DNA from: an uncultured Pelagibacteraceae bacterium
GTDB lineage: Bacteria; Pseudomonadota; Alphaproteobacteria; Pelagibacterales; Pelagibacteraceae
Assembly: GCA_902528135.1 (NCBI GenBank)
Contig: CABZRS010000002.1
Coordinates: 79,409-114,481 of the forward strand
Length of the DNA: 35,073 nt
Reading direction: 5' to 3'
A model generated the notes under the pieces. The model was given only the letters and a program-made list of their open reading frames with translations, had not been told where the DNA came from and did no database searches. A program made the translations under genes and the position numbers. Positions 22,990 to 31,827 of the stretch are shown here, piece after piece (the first letter of the stretch is position 1; the number at the start of each line of letters is the position of its first letter).

Positions 22990-23331
22990 ATGAAAGAACA
23001 AATAACCTACGACATTTATGACAAAGTAGATATCAGAGTAGGAACAGTAATATCGGTAAAAAAAAATGAAAAAGCAAGGAAACCATCTCTTGTTGTTGAG
23101 GTTGACTTTGGGAAAGATATAGGAATTAAGCATTCATCAGCACAGATAACTCATTATTATAATGAGGAAAATCTAGTCGGAAAACAAGTCATTGGCATAT
23201 GTAACTTTCCTGAAAAAAATATAGCAGGTATTGTCTCTCAGGTTTTAATACTTGGTTCTATAGATGAGGAAGGCAAAGTTATTCTTGTTCACCCATCCCA
23301 AAAAGTAGAAAATGGTTTGCCTGTAGCATAA
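22990..23331 (+). CDS. csaA: CsaA-type tRNA-binding-domain protein
   Basis: Small cytoplasmic OB-fold protein, 113 aa, matching CsaA in length and in motifs: DKVDIRVGTVISV, KARKPSLVVEVDFG, IKHSSAQITHYY, GKQVIGICNFPEKNIAGIVSQVLILG. CsaA homologues bind tRNA and have been linked to protein export or chaperone activity in Bacillus; the role in proteobacteria is not well settled. It begins 25 bp from the divergent argE and ends two bases before the LysE-type gene, with which it is probably co-transcribed. No strong ribosome-binding site is visible. Confidence 0.9.
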   Translation: MKEQITYDIYDKVDIRVGTVISVKKNEKARKPSLVVEVDFGKDIGIKHSSAQITHYYNEENLVGKQVIGICNFPEKNIAGIVSQVLILGSIDEEGKVILVHPSQKVENGLPVA

Positions 23332-23333
23332 AC

Positions 23334-23924
23334 ATGCACCCAGAATTATTGTCTCTATGCTTGTTTATGTTTGTCACAAGCTGTTCTCCAGGACCAAATA
23401 ATATTGTTGCCTCTCACTCTGGATTTAATCACGGTTTTAAAAAAACTATTCCTTTAATGTTGGGAGTAATTTTTGGATTTACATTTATGTTAGCAGTAAT
23501 TAACTTTGGTTTAATAAATATATTTAAGCTTTATCCAATTCTCCAAAAAGGTTTAATAATTACGGGTACAATCTTTTTAATATATTTGTCTTATAAAATA
23601 TCATTTTCAAAATCATCAAGTGAAAGTGATAATTTAAAACCAGTAAATTTTGTTGAAACATTTCTATATCAATTTCTAAACCCTAAAGGAGTAATTGTTG
23701 CTATAATTGCAGTTTCTACTTATGTAGAATCTGGTGGTAACTTTATTTCATATTCAATTTGGTTATTAAGCATTGCCTTTTTGTTTGCAATTATTAGTAT
23801 TATTTTTTGGACTGTAATTGGAAAATTTATGAGGAAATTCGCGACAAATGAGAAATTTATTAAATGGTTTAATTATGTTATGTCGGCACTCTTATTAAGC
23901 TGTATAGCAACATTTTATTACTAA
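23334..23924 (+). CDS. LysE/RhtB family amino-acid exporter
   Basis: Inner-membrane protein, 196 aa, with five to six hydrophobic helices and the family motif near the N-terminus, SCSPGPNNIVASHSG (about 16-30; family form PGPN). LysE/RhtB proteins export amino acids such as lysine, homoserine or threonine. The C-terminal half has FLYQFLNPKGVIVAI, another conserved family element. Length is slightly below the usual 205 aa. It starts two bases after csaA and ends five bases before acnA, so the three may share a transcript. Exported substrate cannot be deduced. Confidence 0.88.
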   Translation: MHPELLSLCLFMFVTSCSPGPNNIVASHSGFNHGFKKTIPLMLGVIFGFTFMLAVINFGLINIFKLYPILQKGLIITGTIFLIYLSYKISFSKSSSESDNLKPVNFVETFLYQFLNPKGVIVAIIAVSTYVESGGNFISYSIWLLSIAFLFAIISIIFWTVIGKFMRKFATNEKFIKWFNYVMSALLLSCIATFYY

Positions 23925-23929
23925 AAAAT

Positions 23930-26605
23930 ATGAAACCAGGAAATCAAAATTCATTTAAATGTCTAAAAGAAATATCAGTAAATGGAAAAAATTATTCATA
24001 TTATTCACTAAATGAAGCAGAGAAAAATGGTTTGGAAGGCATAAATAAATTACCAAAATCAATAAAAGTCTTACTTGAAAATCTTCTTAGATATGAAGAC
24101 AATGTGACAGTAAATAAAGAACAAATTTTGGCGATTAAAGAGTGGTTAAAATCAAAAAAATCCAAAACAGAAATTGCATATAGACCTGCTAGAGTACTTT
24201 TACAAGATTATACAGGTATACCAGCTGTTGCTGATCTTGCTGCAATGAGGGATACAGTTAAGGAAAAGAATAAAGACCCAAATACAATTAATCCTCTTTC
24301 CTCAGTTGACCTTGTGATTGACCATTCTGTTCAAGTGGATAAGTTTGCAACAAAGAATTCGTTAAAAGAAAATGTTGATATTGAATTTGATAGAAACTTT
24401 GAGAGATATTCTTTTTTAAAATGGGGACAACAGGCATTTAATAATTTTAGAATTGTTCCTCCAGGTACAGGAATTTGCCATCAAGTAAATTTAGAATATC
24501 TATCAAAAGTGGTTTGGAGCGAAAAGTTTAAAGATAAAGAGTACTTATTTCCAGACACATTAGTTGGAACTGATAGCCATACTACAATGGTCAATGGTTT
24601 ATCAGTATTAGGTTGGGGAGTAGGAGGAATTGAAGCAGAAGCAGGTATGCTGGGACAACCTATATCAATGTTGATACCAGAAGTGGTTGGATTTGAAATG
24701 AAAAATAAGCTACCTGAAGGTACAACTGCTACTGATCTAGTTTTAACAGTAGTAAAAATGTTAAGAGACAAAGGTGTTGTAGGTAAATTTGTAGAATTTT
24801 ATGGAGAAGGACTAAAAAATTTAACACTTGCTGATAGAGCAACTATTGCAAACATGGCACCAGAGTATGGTGCTACTTGTGGATTTTTTCCAATTGATGA
24901 AGAAACATTAAAATATTTAGAATTTTCAGGAAGATCAAAAGAGAATATTCAAATCGTAGAAAAATACGCAAAAGAACAAAATTTGTGGGCAAGTGAAGAC
25001 ATTGTTTTTACTGATTCATTGTCTCTAGATATGTCTACAGTGGTTCCAACAATTTCTGGACCAAAAAGACCACAAGACAAAGTTCTTTTAACAGAGGCAT
25101 CAAAAAATTTTATAAAAGTTTTTGAAGATGTATGTAAAAAAACTGATCCAACAGTAGTAAAAGTTAAAGACACAGATTTTGAGATAAAAGATGGAGATAT
25201 ATTAATCGCAGCTATTACATCATGCACGAATACATCCAATCCAAATGTATTAATTGGTGCAGGATTGTTAGCCAAAAATGCAATCGAAAAAGGCTTAACA
25301 GTTAAGCCTTGGGTTAAAACATCGTTAGCACCTGGATCACAAGTTGTTACTGACTATTTAGATAAAGCTGGTTTAAGTAAATACTTAGACGAATTAGGTT
25401 TTAATTTAGTAGGTTATGGTTGTACTACTTGTATTGGTAATTCTGGACCCTTGCCAGATAATATTACTGAAGCTGTTAAAGAAAATAATTTATACGCAGT
25501 CTCAGTTTTGTCTGGAAATAGAAACTTTGAAGGAAGGATCTCTCCTTTAGTAAAAGCAAACTATTTAGCTTCACCTCCTCTTGTAGTAGCCTATGCAATT
25601 GCAGGATCTATGAGAATGGATTTGTATAAAGATCCATTAGGTAAAGATAACAAAGGACAAAATGTTTACCTAAAAGACATTTGGCCTAGCAACAAAGAAA
25701 TTGAGGACACTCTTAAACAATCTTTAAACCCAGAGATGTTTGTGAACAGATATTCAAATGTCTCCGAAGGACCAGAGCAATGGCAAAAAATTAAAGTGGA
25801 TAAAGGAAGTATTTACAATTGGGAAGAAAATTCTACCTATGTAAAAAAACCACCATTTTTTGAAAATTTACCAGATGAACCGGAGGGATTTAAAGAAATA
25901 AAAGATGCAAGACCGTTACTAATTTTAGGGGATATGGTAACAACAGACCATATATCTCCTGCTGGAAGTATTCAAAAAGAAAGCCCAACAGGAAATTATT
26001 TTATGAAGCATCAAATTTTGCCAAAAGATTATAACTCCTATGGTGCAAGAAGAGGGAATCATGAAGTAATGATGAGAGGTACATTTGCTAATATTAGAAT
26101 TAAAAATGAAATGGCCCCAGGTACAGAGGGAGGTTTCACTAAATTATATCCTGAAGAAAAAGTAATGCCTATTTATGATGCTGTTGTTAAATACAAAAAA
26201 AGAGGAACTGATTTAGTAGTATTTGGTGGAAAAGATTATGGAACTGGTTCTTCAAGAGATTGGGCAGCAAAGGGAACAAAACTATTAGGTGTGAAAGCTG
26301 TAATCGCAGAAAGCTTTGAAAGAATACACAGATCTAATCTTATAGGCATGGGAGTTTTACCTTTGCAGTTTGTAGAAAATATGAATAGACAGAATTTAAA
26401 CCTAAAAGGGTCAGAATTAATTTCAGTATTAGGTCTTGAGAAAGGAATTAAACCTGGCGATCATTTAGAAGTTGAAATTAAATATGCAACAGGGGACATT
26501 AAAAAAATCAAAATGTTGTGCAGAATAGACACTAAAAATGAATTAGAATACTACAAGAACGGTGGTATTCTACAATATGTTCTAAGGAATATGATTAATG
26601 GATGA
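23930..26605 (+). CDS. acnA: Aconitate hydratase (AcnA/IRP type)
   Basis: TCA-cycle enzyme converting citrate to isocitrate in the cytoplasm, 891 aa, the normal AcnA length. The 4Fe-4S ligands are Cys432 (SCTNTSNP), Cys498 and Cys501 (GYGCTTCIGNSG). Substrate-binding DSHTTMVNGL and the C-terminal swivel-domain FGGKDYGTGSSRDWAAKGT are intact. As an AcnA-type protein it may also bind RNA when the cluster is lost, as known for bacterial and animal homologues; this is not shown here. Its last eight bases overlap the start of the YfgM-like gene (ATGGATGA), coupling a core metabolic gene to an envelope-biogenesis pair. Confidence 0.97.
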   Translation: MKPGNQNSFKCLKEISVNGKNYSYYSLNEAEKNGLEGINKLPKSIKVLLENLLRYEDNVTVNKEQILAIKEWLKSKKSKTEIAYRPARVLLQDYTGIPAVADLAAMRDTVKEKNKDPNTINPLSSVDLVIDHSVQVDKFATKNSLKENVDIEFDRNFERYSFLKWGQQAFNNFRIVPPGTGICHQVNLEYLSKVVWSEKFKDKEYLFPDTLVGTDSHTTMVNGLSVLGWGVGGIEAEAGMLGQPISMLIPEVVGFEMKNKLPEGTTATDLVLTVVKMLRDKGVVGKFVEFYGEGLKNLTLADRATIANMAPEYGATCGFFPIDEETLKYLEFSGRSKENIQIVEKYAKEQNLWASEDIVFTDSLSLDMSTVVPTISGPKRPQDKVLLTEASKNFIKVFEDVCKKTDPTVVKVKDTDFEIKDGDILIAAITSCTNTSNPNVLIGAGLLAKNAIEKGLTVKPWVKTSLAPGSQVVTDYLDKAGLSKYLDELGFNLVGYGCTTCIGNSGPLPDNITEAVKENNLYAVSVLSGNRNFEGRISPLVKANYLASPPLVVAYAIAGSMRMDLYKDPLGKDNKGQNVYLKDIWPSNKEIEDTLKQSLNPEMFVNRYSNVSEGPEQWQKIKVDKGSIYNWEENSTYVKKPPFFENLPDEPEGFKEIKDARPLLILGDMVTTDHISPAGSIQKESPTGNYFMKHQILPKDYNSYGARRGNHEVMMRGTFANIRIKNEMAPGTEGGFTKLYPEEKVMPIYDAVVKYKKRGTDLVVFGGKDYGTGSSRDWAAKGTKLLGVKAVIAESFERIHRSNLIGMGVLPLQFVENMNRQNLNLKGSELISVLGLEKGIKPGDHLEVEIKYATGDIKKIKMLCRIDTKNELEYYKNGGILQYVLRNMING

Positions 26606-27242
26606 AGAAATAGAAATTATTAATACAAATACAAGAGTTGAAAAATTAAAAAACTTTTTAATATTAAAAAGAAAACAATTAATAAGTTTGTTAATATTAA
26701 TTATTTTGATATTGATCACTTTTTTTGGCTATCAAGAGTTCAAGTCTAGCAGTAAAGAAAAGTTAGCAAATAAATTCAATTCAATTGTTACAAATTTTGA
26801 GACGGGCAAAAAAGATAATATAAATAATAATTTGCTAGAAATCATAAATGCTAAAGATAAAACCTATTCTCCATTAGCTTTCTTTTTCTTATTAGATAAT
26901 GATTTAATAACGTCTAGTGATGAAATAAATTCATATTTTGATCTTCTTATAAATGATGTATCTCTTGAGAAAGAAATTAAAAACTTAACCATATACAAAA
27001 AAGGTCTATTTAATTCAGACTTTGCAAAAGAAAATGAATTATTAGATATACTTAATCCAGTAATAAAATCAGACAGTCTCTGGAAACCACAAGCATTATA
27101 TCTTATGGCTGAGTTTTATTTATCAAAAAACCAAAAGCAGAAATCAAAAGAATTCTTTAATCAAATAGCAGAAATAGAAAATGTTAGTCCAAAAGTTAAA
27201 TTAGAAGTCCAAAGAAGGTTACGATCAGATTTCAGTGAATAA
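26598..27242 (+). CDS. YfgM-like membrane-anchored protein upstream of bamB
   Basis: A 214-residue protein with a short cytoplasmic N-terminus, one transmembrane helix (about 31-47, LISLLILIILILITFFGY) and a Lys/Asn-rich helical periplasmic part suggestive of tetratricopeptide-like repeats (ALYLMAEFYLSKNQKQKSKEF at about 175-195 looks like one repeat). In E. coli the gene directly before bamB is yfgM, an ancillary SecYEG-associated protein of the same size and layout. The same gene order here supports the call although sequence similarity is weak. It overlaps acnA by eight bases at its start and bamB by eight at its end. Confidence 0.65.
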   Translation: MDEEIEIINTNTRVEKLKNFLILKRKQLISLLILIILILITFFGYQEFKSSSKEKLANKFNSIVTNFETGKKDNINNNLLEIINAKDKTYSPLAFFFLLDNDLITSSDEINSYFDLLINDVSLEKEIKNLTIYKKGLFNSDFAKENELLDILNPVIKSDSLWKPQALYLMAEFYLSKNQKQKSKEFFNQIAEIENVSPKVKLEVQRRLRSDFSE

Positions 27243-28506
27243 AGCTATTAAATATATAATTATTTTAATATTTTTATCAAATTGTAGTTTCTCAAAAAAG
27301 GACACAGTCGATAATGATAAATTAATAGATATTTTTAAAAAAAATGAACCAATTGAAAAAGAATTCAATCAACAATTAAAGATTAAGAAGTTAAATACTT
27401 TTAAAATAAAACCTTTTCAAAAAAATAACAGCAATAGTAATGGAAATATTAATTTTGACTCTAATTTTGATAAATTTTTAACATACAAAATAAATAAAAT
27501 TAAAAAATTTGATTCAAATCAACCTGAATTATTTTTTACAGAAAATGAAAATGTTATTTTTTTCAATGGAAAAGGTTCAGTTATCAAGTTAAGCAAAGAC
27601 CTTAAGAAAATATGGGAGATTAATAATTATAATAAAAAAGAAAAGAAACTTAATCCTATTTTATATTTTGCTCAAGCTGGCAAAAGTTTGATTGTAAATG
27701 ATAATTTGTCAAAAATGTATTCAATCGATTTAAATGATGGAAAAGTTATTTGGTCAAAATATAGTTCGTCATCTTTTAATTCCGATATAAAAGTTTATAA
27801 AGATAAATTCTTAACAATAGACTTTGATAATGTTATGAGAGCTATATCTATTGCAGATGGCAAGGAATTGTGGAGTTTCCAAGCAGATAATTCGTTTATC
27901 AAATCACAAAAAAAACTCTCAATAATTTTAAAAGATGAAATTGTTTTTTTTATAAATAACCTGGGCGATGTAACTGCGCTAGATGTCAACACTGGAAGTT
28001 TAGTTTGGCAAACACCAACACAAAGTAGTTTAATATACCAAGACGCATTTAGCTTAGAAAATTCAGACCTAGTTTTTGAAAATAATTCAATTTATTTTTC
28101 TAATAATAAAAATGAGTTTTTTGCAATAGATGCAAGAACAGGAATAATTAAATGGACGCAATCGATAAATTCAAGTTTAAGACCAACTATAATTGAAAGT
28201 TTAATTTTTACAGTTTCTAACGAAGGATACCTTTTTGTAATAGATGACAGAACTGGCAATATTTTAAGAATTACAGATATCTTGACAAATATTAAAAATA
28301 GGAAGGATATAAAACCAACAGGATTTATACATGGAAAACACAAGATATTTGTCTCATTAAATAATGGACGATTATTAACAATTAATTCAGCAACGGGCTT
28401 ACAAGAAAAGATTACAAAAATACATGGATCAAAAATCTCAAGACCCTATGTATTTAATAACAGAATGTACTTGATCAAAGACAATGCTATAGCCAGGACA
28501 AAATAA
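27235..28506 (+). CDS. bamB: Outer-membrane assembly lipoprotein BamB
   Basis: PQQ-type beta-propeller lipoprotein of the BAM complex that inserts beta-barrel proteins into the outer membrane. Signal sequence NKAIKYIIILIFLSNC with lipobox LSNC, lipidated Cys17. The mature part contains repeated propeller blades with Asp-Gly and Trp signatures (IDLNDGKVIWSKY, ISIADGKELWSFQ, LDVNTGSLVWQT, IDARTGIIKWTQ, IDDRTGNILRI). Start is GTG at 27235, eight bases inside the end of the upstream gene; the signal peptide begins correctly only from here. At 423 aa it is a little longer than E. coli BamB (392 aa). The extra length is mostly an Asn/Lys-rich linker after the lipobox. Confidence 0.88.
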   Translation: MNKAIKYIIILIFLSNCSFSKKDTVDNDKLIDIFKKNEPIEKEFNQQLKIKKLNTFKIKPFQKNNSNSNGNINFDSNFDKFLTYKINKIKKFDSNQPELFFTENENVIFFNGKGSVIKLSKDLKKIWEINNYNKKEKKLNPILYFAQAGKSLIVNDNLSKMYSIDLNDGKVIWSKYSSSSFNSDIKVYKDKFLTIDFDNVMRAISIADGKELWSFQADNSFIKSQKKLSIILKDEIVFFINNLGDVTALDVNTGSLVWQTPTQSSLIYQDAFSLENSDLVFENNSIYFSNNKNEFFAIDARTGIIKWTQSINSSLRPTIIESLIFTVSNEGYLFVIDDRTGNILRITDILTNIKNRKDIKPTGFIHGKHKIFVSLNNGRLLTINSATGLQEKITKIHGSKISRPYVFNNRMYLIKDNAIARTK

Positions 28507-28934
28507 TGTTTTTAAAGATTTTAGAAAAACTTGGTAGAAAAAAAGTAGTATTTGACCGAGGTCCATCACACCCAGAATTCGAAAATGCAAAACCTTGGAT
28601 GAATAGGTATTATGTTCTATTCAGACATAGACCAAAGTGGTTTCCATTTAACATACTAATCCATGAAATGTTAGACGATGATCATGGTGATGGTGTCCAT
28701 AATCATTTATTTCCTTACATCACAATCATTTTAAGAGGAGGGTATTGGGAAACATTAAAAACAGGAAAAGTGTGGCGGGCACCAGGATATATAGGGTTTA
28801 GATCTGCTAATAATTTTCACAGAGTAGACTTAGAGCCAGGAACTAAACCAATGACAATTTTTTTAGCAGGACCATATGGATTGAGAAAAGGACCAAGATC
28901 GGAATATGGAAAAGATTTTAAAACAAAAAAATGA
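28506..28934 (+). CDS. Cupin-like protein of unknown function
   Basis: A 142-residue soluble protein I cannot name. Its core looks like a small cupin barrel. HNH at 65-67 in GDGVHNHLFPYITIILRGGY resembles the first metal motif, and FRSANNFHRVDL with His105 resembles the second; these three histidines could bind one metal. The N-terminal segment is basic with aromatic residues (WMNRYYVLFRHRPKWFPF). The usual cupin glutamate after the His pair is not evident. It overlaps bamB by one base (TAATG) and the ZapE gene by four (ATGA), so it is translated as part of this operon. No enzymatic role can be assigned. Confidence 0.65.
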   Translation: MFLKILEKLGRKKVVFDRGPSHPEFENAKPWMNRYYVLFRHRPKWFPFNILIHEMLDDDHGDGVHNHLFPYITIILRGGYWETLKTGKVWRAPGYIGFRSANNFHRVDLEPGTKPMTIFLAGPYGLRKGPRSEYGKDFKTKK

Positions 28935-29983
28935 GTTTGAAAAAATCTTATCTTAAACACTGCAAAGATAAGGACTTAGAAATCAACGAAAATCAAATAG
29001 AAATAGTCCAAAAATTAAATGAATATTACAATCTTAACTTTGGTCAGTCATTTATTAAAAAACTATTCAAAGATAAAAAAAATAAATTAGGCTTTTATTT
29101 AGTTGGTGATGTAGGTGTAGGCAAAACTATGATTTTAAATTTTTTTTTTGAAAGTTTAAAAGAAAAAAAATCAAGATTACACTTTAATGAGTTTATGGTT
29201 GAATTTCATGATTTTATATTTGAAAATAAAAAAAAAGGAAATGACAAAGGGTTAGAAAAATTTGTTAAAAATTTAAGTAACAAAACAAAAATATTATATT
29301 TTGATGAATTTCAAGTAACAAATATTGTTGATGCTATGATCCTGGGTAAATTATTTGAAAGAATATTTAATGAAAATATAAAAGTTATTTTTTCCTCAAA
29401 TACAAATATTAAAGATTTATATAAAAATGGATTACAGAGAGATCAATTCATCCCTTTTTTAAAAATTTTAAAAAATAATTGCTCTGAATTAGAACTTAAT
29501 ATTGAGGAAGATTATAGAGCTACAAAAAATTCAAATTTAAGTCGATTTTTATCACCAATAGATAACTCATCTAATTTTAAGTTTAATAAATCTTTTAGAA
29601 AAGCTACAAAGAATAAAAAACAAACTATTAAGATATTAGATGTGAAGGGTCGTAAATTAAAATTTGATAACTTTCATGAAGGAGTTCTTAAGGTTTCTTT
29701 TGACGAAATTTGTAATAGAAATCTTGGATCCGAGGACTATATTAAAATTGCTAACGAAAGCGACTTTATTTTTATTGAAAATCTACCTAATTTTAATGAA
29801 AGTAATTCTAACCAGCAACAAAGGTTTATTACTTTTATCGATATTATTTATGAAAAAAAAATACCATTGATGATCAAATCAGAAGTTGAATTAAATTCAC
29901 TTGAACCTGCTAATAAAATTAAAAATCCTTTCAAAAGAACAGTTAGTCGATTGTATGAACTAACATCACAAAACTTTAATTAA
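28931..29983 (+). CDS. zapE: AFG1/ZapE family P-loop ATPase
   Basis: Cytoplasmic AAA-like ATPase, 350 aa. Walker A GDVGVGKT (59-66) and Walker B ILYFDEFQVTNIVDAMIL with Asp125/Glu126 are exactly the AFG1/ZapE family pattern, and FSSNTNIKDLYKNGLQRDQF matches the family's sensor region. In E. coli ZapE acts at the division ring late in constriction; eukaryotic AFG1/LACE1 handles mitochondrial protein quality. Length is close to the bacterial norm (about 375 aa). It starts within ATGA at the end of the cupin-like gene and ends three bases before the YjbQ gene. Confidence 0.9.
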   Translation: MSLKKSYLKHCKDKDLEINENQIEIVQKLNEYYNLNFGQSFIKKLFKDKKNKLGFYLVGDVGVGKTMILNFFFESLKEKKSRLHFNEFMVEFHDFIFENKKKGNDKGLEKFVKNLSNKTKILYFDEFQVTNIVDAMILGKLFERIFNENIKVIFSSNTNIKDLYKNGLQRDQFIPFLKILKNNCSELELNIEEDYRATKNSNLSRFLSPIDNSSNFKFNKSFRKATKNKKQTIKILDVKGRKLKFDNFHEGVLKVSFDEICNRNLGSEDYIKIANESDFIFIENLPNFNESNSNQQQRFITFIDIIYEKKIPLMIKSEVELNSLEPANKIKNPFKRTVSRLYELTSQNFN

Positions 29984-29986
29984 TGT

Positions 29987-30406
29987 ATGAAACAAGAATT
30001 TTACAATCTAGAAATTAATACAAATGGTCAAAAACTGTATGAGTTTACTGATGAAACAATTGAATGGATTAATAATAATAACTTTAAAAATGGAATTATT
30101 AATCTCAGCATCCAACACACTAGTGCCTCACTAATTATTCAAGAAAATGCTGACCCAGATGTACAAAAAGATTTAATTAATTATTTTGATAAATTGGTAC
30201 CCATGGACAACAAGTTGTATGTCCATACAACTGAGGGAAAAGATGATATGCCAGCCCATATCAAATCTACATTAACCAATAATCAAATCTCTTTAAGTAT
30301 AAAAGATAGTGAATTACTACTAGGAACTTGGCAGGGTATATATTTGTTCGAACACAGGTTAGATGCAACAACAAGAACTGTAATTCATCATTATATTGGA
30401 GACTAA
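29987..30406 (+). CDS. YjbQ family protein (UPF0047, secondary thiamine-phosphate synthase-like)
   Basis: Small soluble protein, 139 aa, the full family length. Conserved elements are visible: LSIQHTSASLIIQENADPDV (about 42-61), DDMPAHIKSTL (about 85-95) and LLLGTWQGIYLFEHR (about 110-124). E. coli YjbQ has weak thiamine-phosphate synthase activity, and the family is often named on that basis; the physiological role is unclear. It is the last gene of the plus-strand block. Its TAA shares four bases (CTAA) with the stop of the convergent photolyase gene. Confidence 0.9.
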   Translation: MKQEFYNLEINTNGQKLYEFTDETIEWINNNNFKNGIINLSIQHTSASLIIQENADPDVQKDLINYFDKLVPMDNKLYVHTTEGKDDMPAHIKSTLTNNQISLSIKDSELLLGTWQGIYLFEHRLDATTRTVIHHYIGD

Positions 30407-31827
30407 TTGTTTTTCTTAATTGATTGAAAAGCGCTCAAAGCATCAGCCCTAGCTTTCTCATGAATAACAATTGGCATTGGATAGTTCGAGCCTATGACAG
30501 TATTAATTGCTTCTTGATATTTTTTTTCCATTTCCCATGGTTTATGAATAAATTTTGGTGGAACTTTTGATAATTCAGGAACCCATTTTTTTACATAATC
30601 TCCTTGTTTATCAAATTTTTCACCTTGTAAAATAGGGTTGAAAATTCTAAAATATGGTGCTGCATCTGCACCACATCCAGCCACCCATTGCCATTGTGCA
30701 ACATTGTTTGCTTCATTGAAATCAAGTAGACAATTTCTGAAATATTTTTCTCCTTCTTTCCAGTTAATTCTTAAATGCTTCACTAGAAAAGATCCAACGA
30801 CCATTCTAATTCTATTATGCATCCAACCTGTTTCGTACAATTCTCTCATTCCAGCATCAACAATAGGATAACCTGTCATTCCTTTTTTCCATGCATTTAA
30901 AAATTTAGAATTATTTACCCATGGAAACTTATCAAATTCTTTTCTTAAGTTTCCTTTAAGCATTTGTGGAAAGTAATTTATAAGACTATGTGAAAACTCT
31001 CTCCAACCAATTTCATTGGTATATTTTTTTACACTCACATTATTTGATTTTAGTTTTTTGCATTTTCGCCAAATATCTCCAACATTTATTTGTCCATTTC
31101 TAATATACGGAGAAAGTAATGAAGTACCTTTTATTGATGGAAAGTCACGATCAAAACCATAATTAAGTATGCTATTGTTGACAAAATTATCTAAATTTTC
31201 ATGGGCTTTTTGCTCTGAAGGCTCCCAATATTTTTCAAATTTCTTATACCAATCAGATTTAGGTAAAATATCTTCAGATTTTATTTGATTTTTGAACAAT
31301 GTGTTTATCTTTTTACACTTCTTAACTTTGATTATTTTATCAGGCAGTCTTTCTAAATAAAATTGCTCTGCATTTCTCCAAAAAGGACTGTAGACTTTAA
31401 AAGGTGTGCCATCATTTTTCGTAATTTTATTATATTCATTAAGTACATTTCCTTTAAAAAATTTAAAATCAATATTCTTTTTTGAAAAATCAGTACCAAT
31501 TTTTTTATCTTTTTCTAATTCATTAGGTTCATAAACTTTATTCCAATAAACAGATATTTTACTACTAGATTTTATTTTAGAAAAAAAATTTATTTCATCA
31601 TCTTTAATTATTTCCAACCCGATATTTAATTTTTTTAAATCAGATTTAAAGTTTTCTAAAGATTTACTTACCCACCATTTTTGAGCTTCTCTTTTATGAT
31701 CGAAAATATTACTATTAAAAATAAATACTGCTGTAACAGTATCATGTTGATTTGTAGCATAAGTAAGTGCATCATTATTTTGTATTCGAAAATCATCTCT
31801 TATCCAAACGAGTGCTGTATTAGCCAT
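30403..31827 (-). CDS. phrB: Deoxyribodipyrimidine photolyase (class I type)
   Basis: Light-driven DNA repair flavoprotein, 474 aa. The N-terminal Rossmann-like antenna domain begins ALVWIRDDFRIQNNDAL. The C-terminal FAD domain carries TGYPIVDAGMRELYETGWMH, NRIRMVVGSFLVKHLRINW, NEANNVAQWQWVAGCGADA and PYFRIFNP, the standard FAD- and lesion-binding block of class I CPD photolyases. Cryptochrome-type photoreceptors share the fold, but the conserved repair-type sequence and lack of a C-terminal extension favour repair. The presence of such a gene fits a sunlit surface-water habitat. It follows the PLP-enzyme gene with an eight-base overlap (ATGGCTAA). Confidence 0.93.
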   Translation of the reverse strand: MANTALVWIRDDFRIQNNDALTYATNQHDTVTAVFIFNSNIFDHKREAQKWWVSKSLENFKSDLKKLNIGLEIIKDDEINFFSKIKSSSKISVYWNKVYEPNELEKDKKIGTDFSKKNIDFKFFKGNVLNEYNKITKNDGTPFKVYSPFWRNAEQFYLERLPDKIIKVKKCKKINTLFKNQIKSEDILPKSDWYKKFEKYWEPSEQKAHENLDNFVNNSILNYGFDRDFPSIKGTSLLSPYIRNGQINVGDIWRKCKKLKSNNVSVKKYTNEIGWREFSHSLINYFPQMLKGNLRKEFDKFPWVNNSKFLNAWKKGMTGYPIVDAGMRELYETGWMHNRIRMVVGSFLVKHLRINWKEGEKYFRNCLLDFNEANNVAQWQWVAGCGADAAPYFRIFNPILQGEKFDKQGDYVKKWVPELSKVPPKFIHKPWEMEKKYQEAINTVIGSNYPMPIVIHEKARADALSAFQSIKKNN

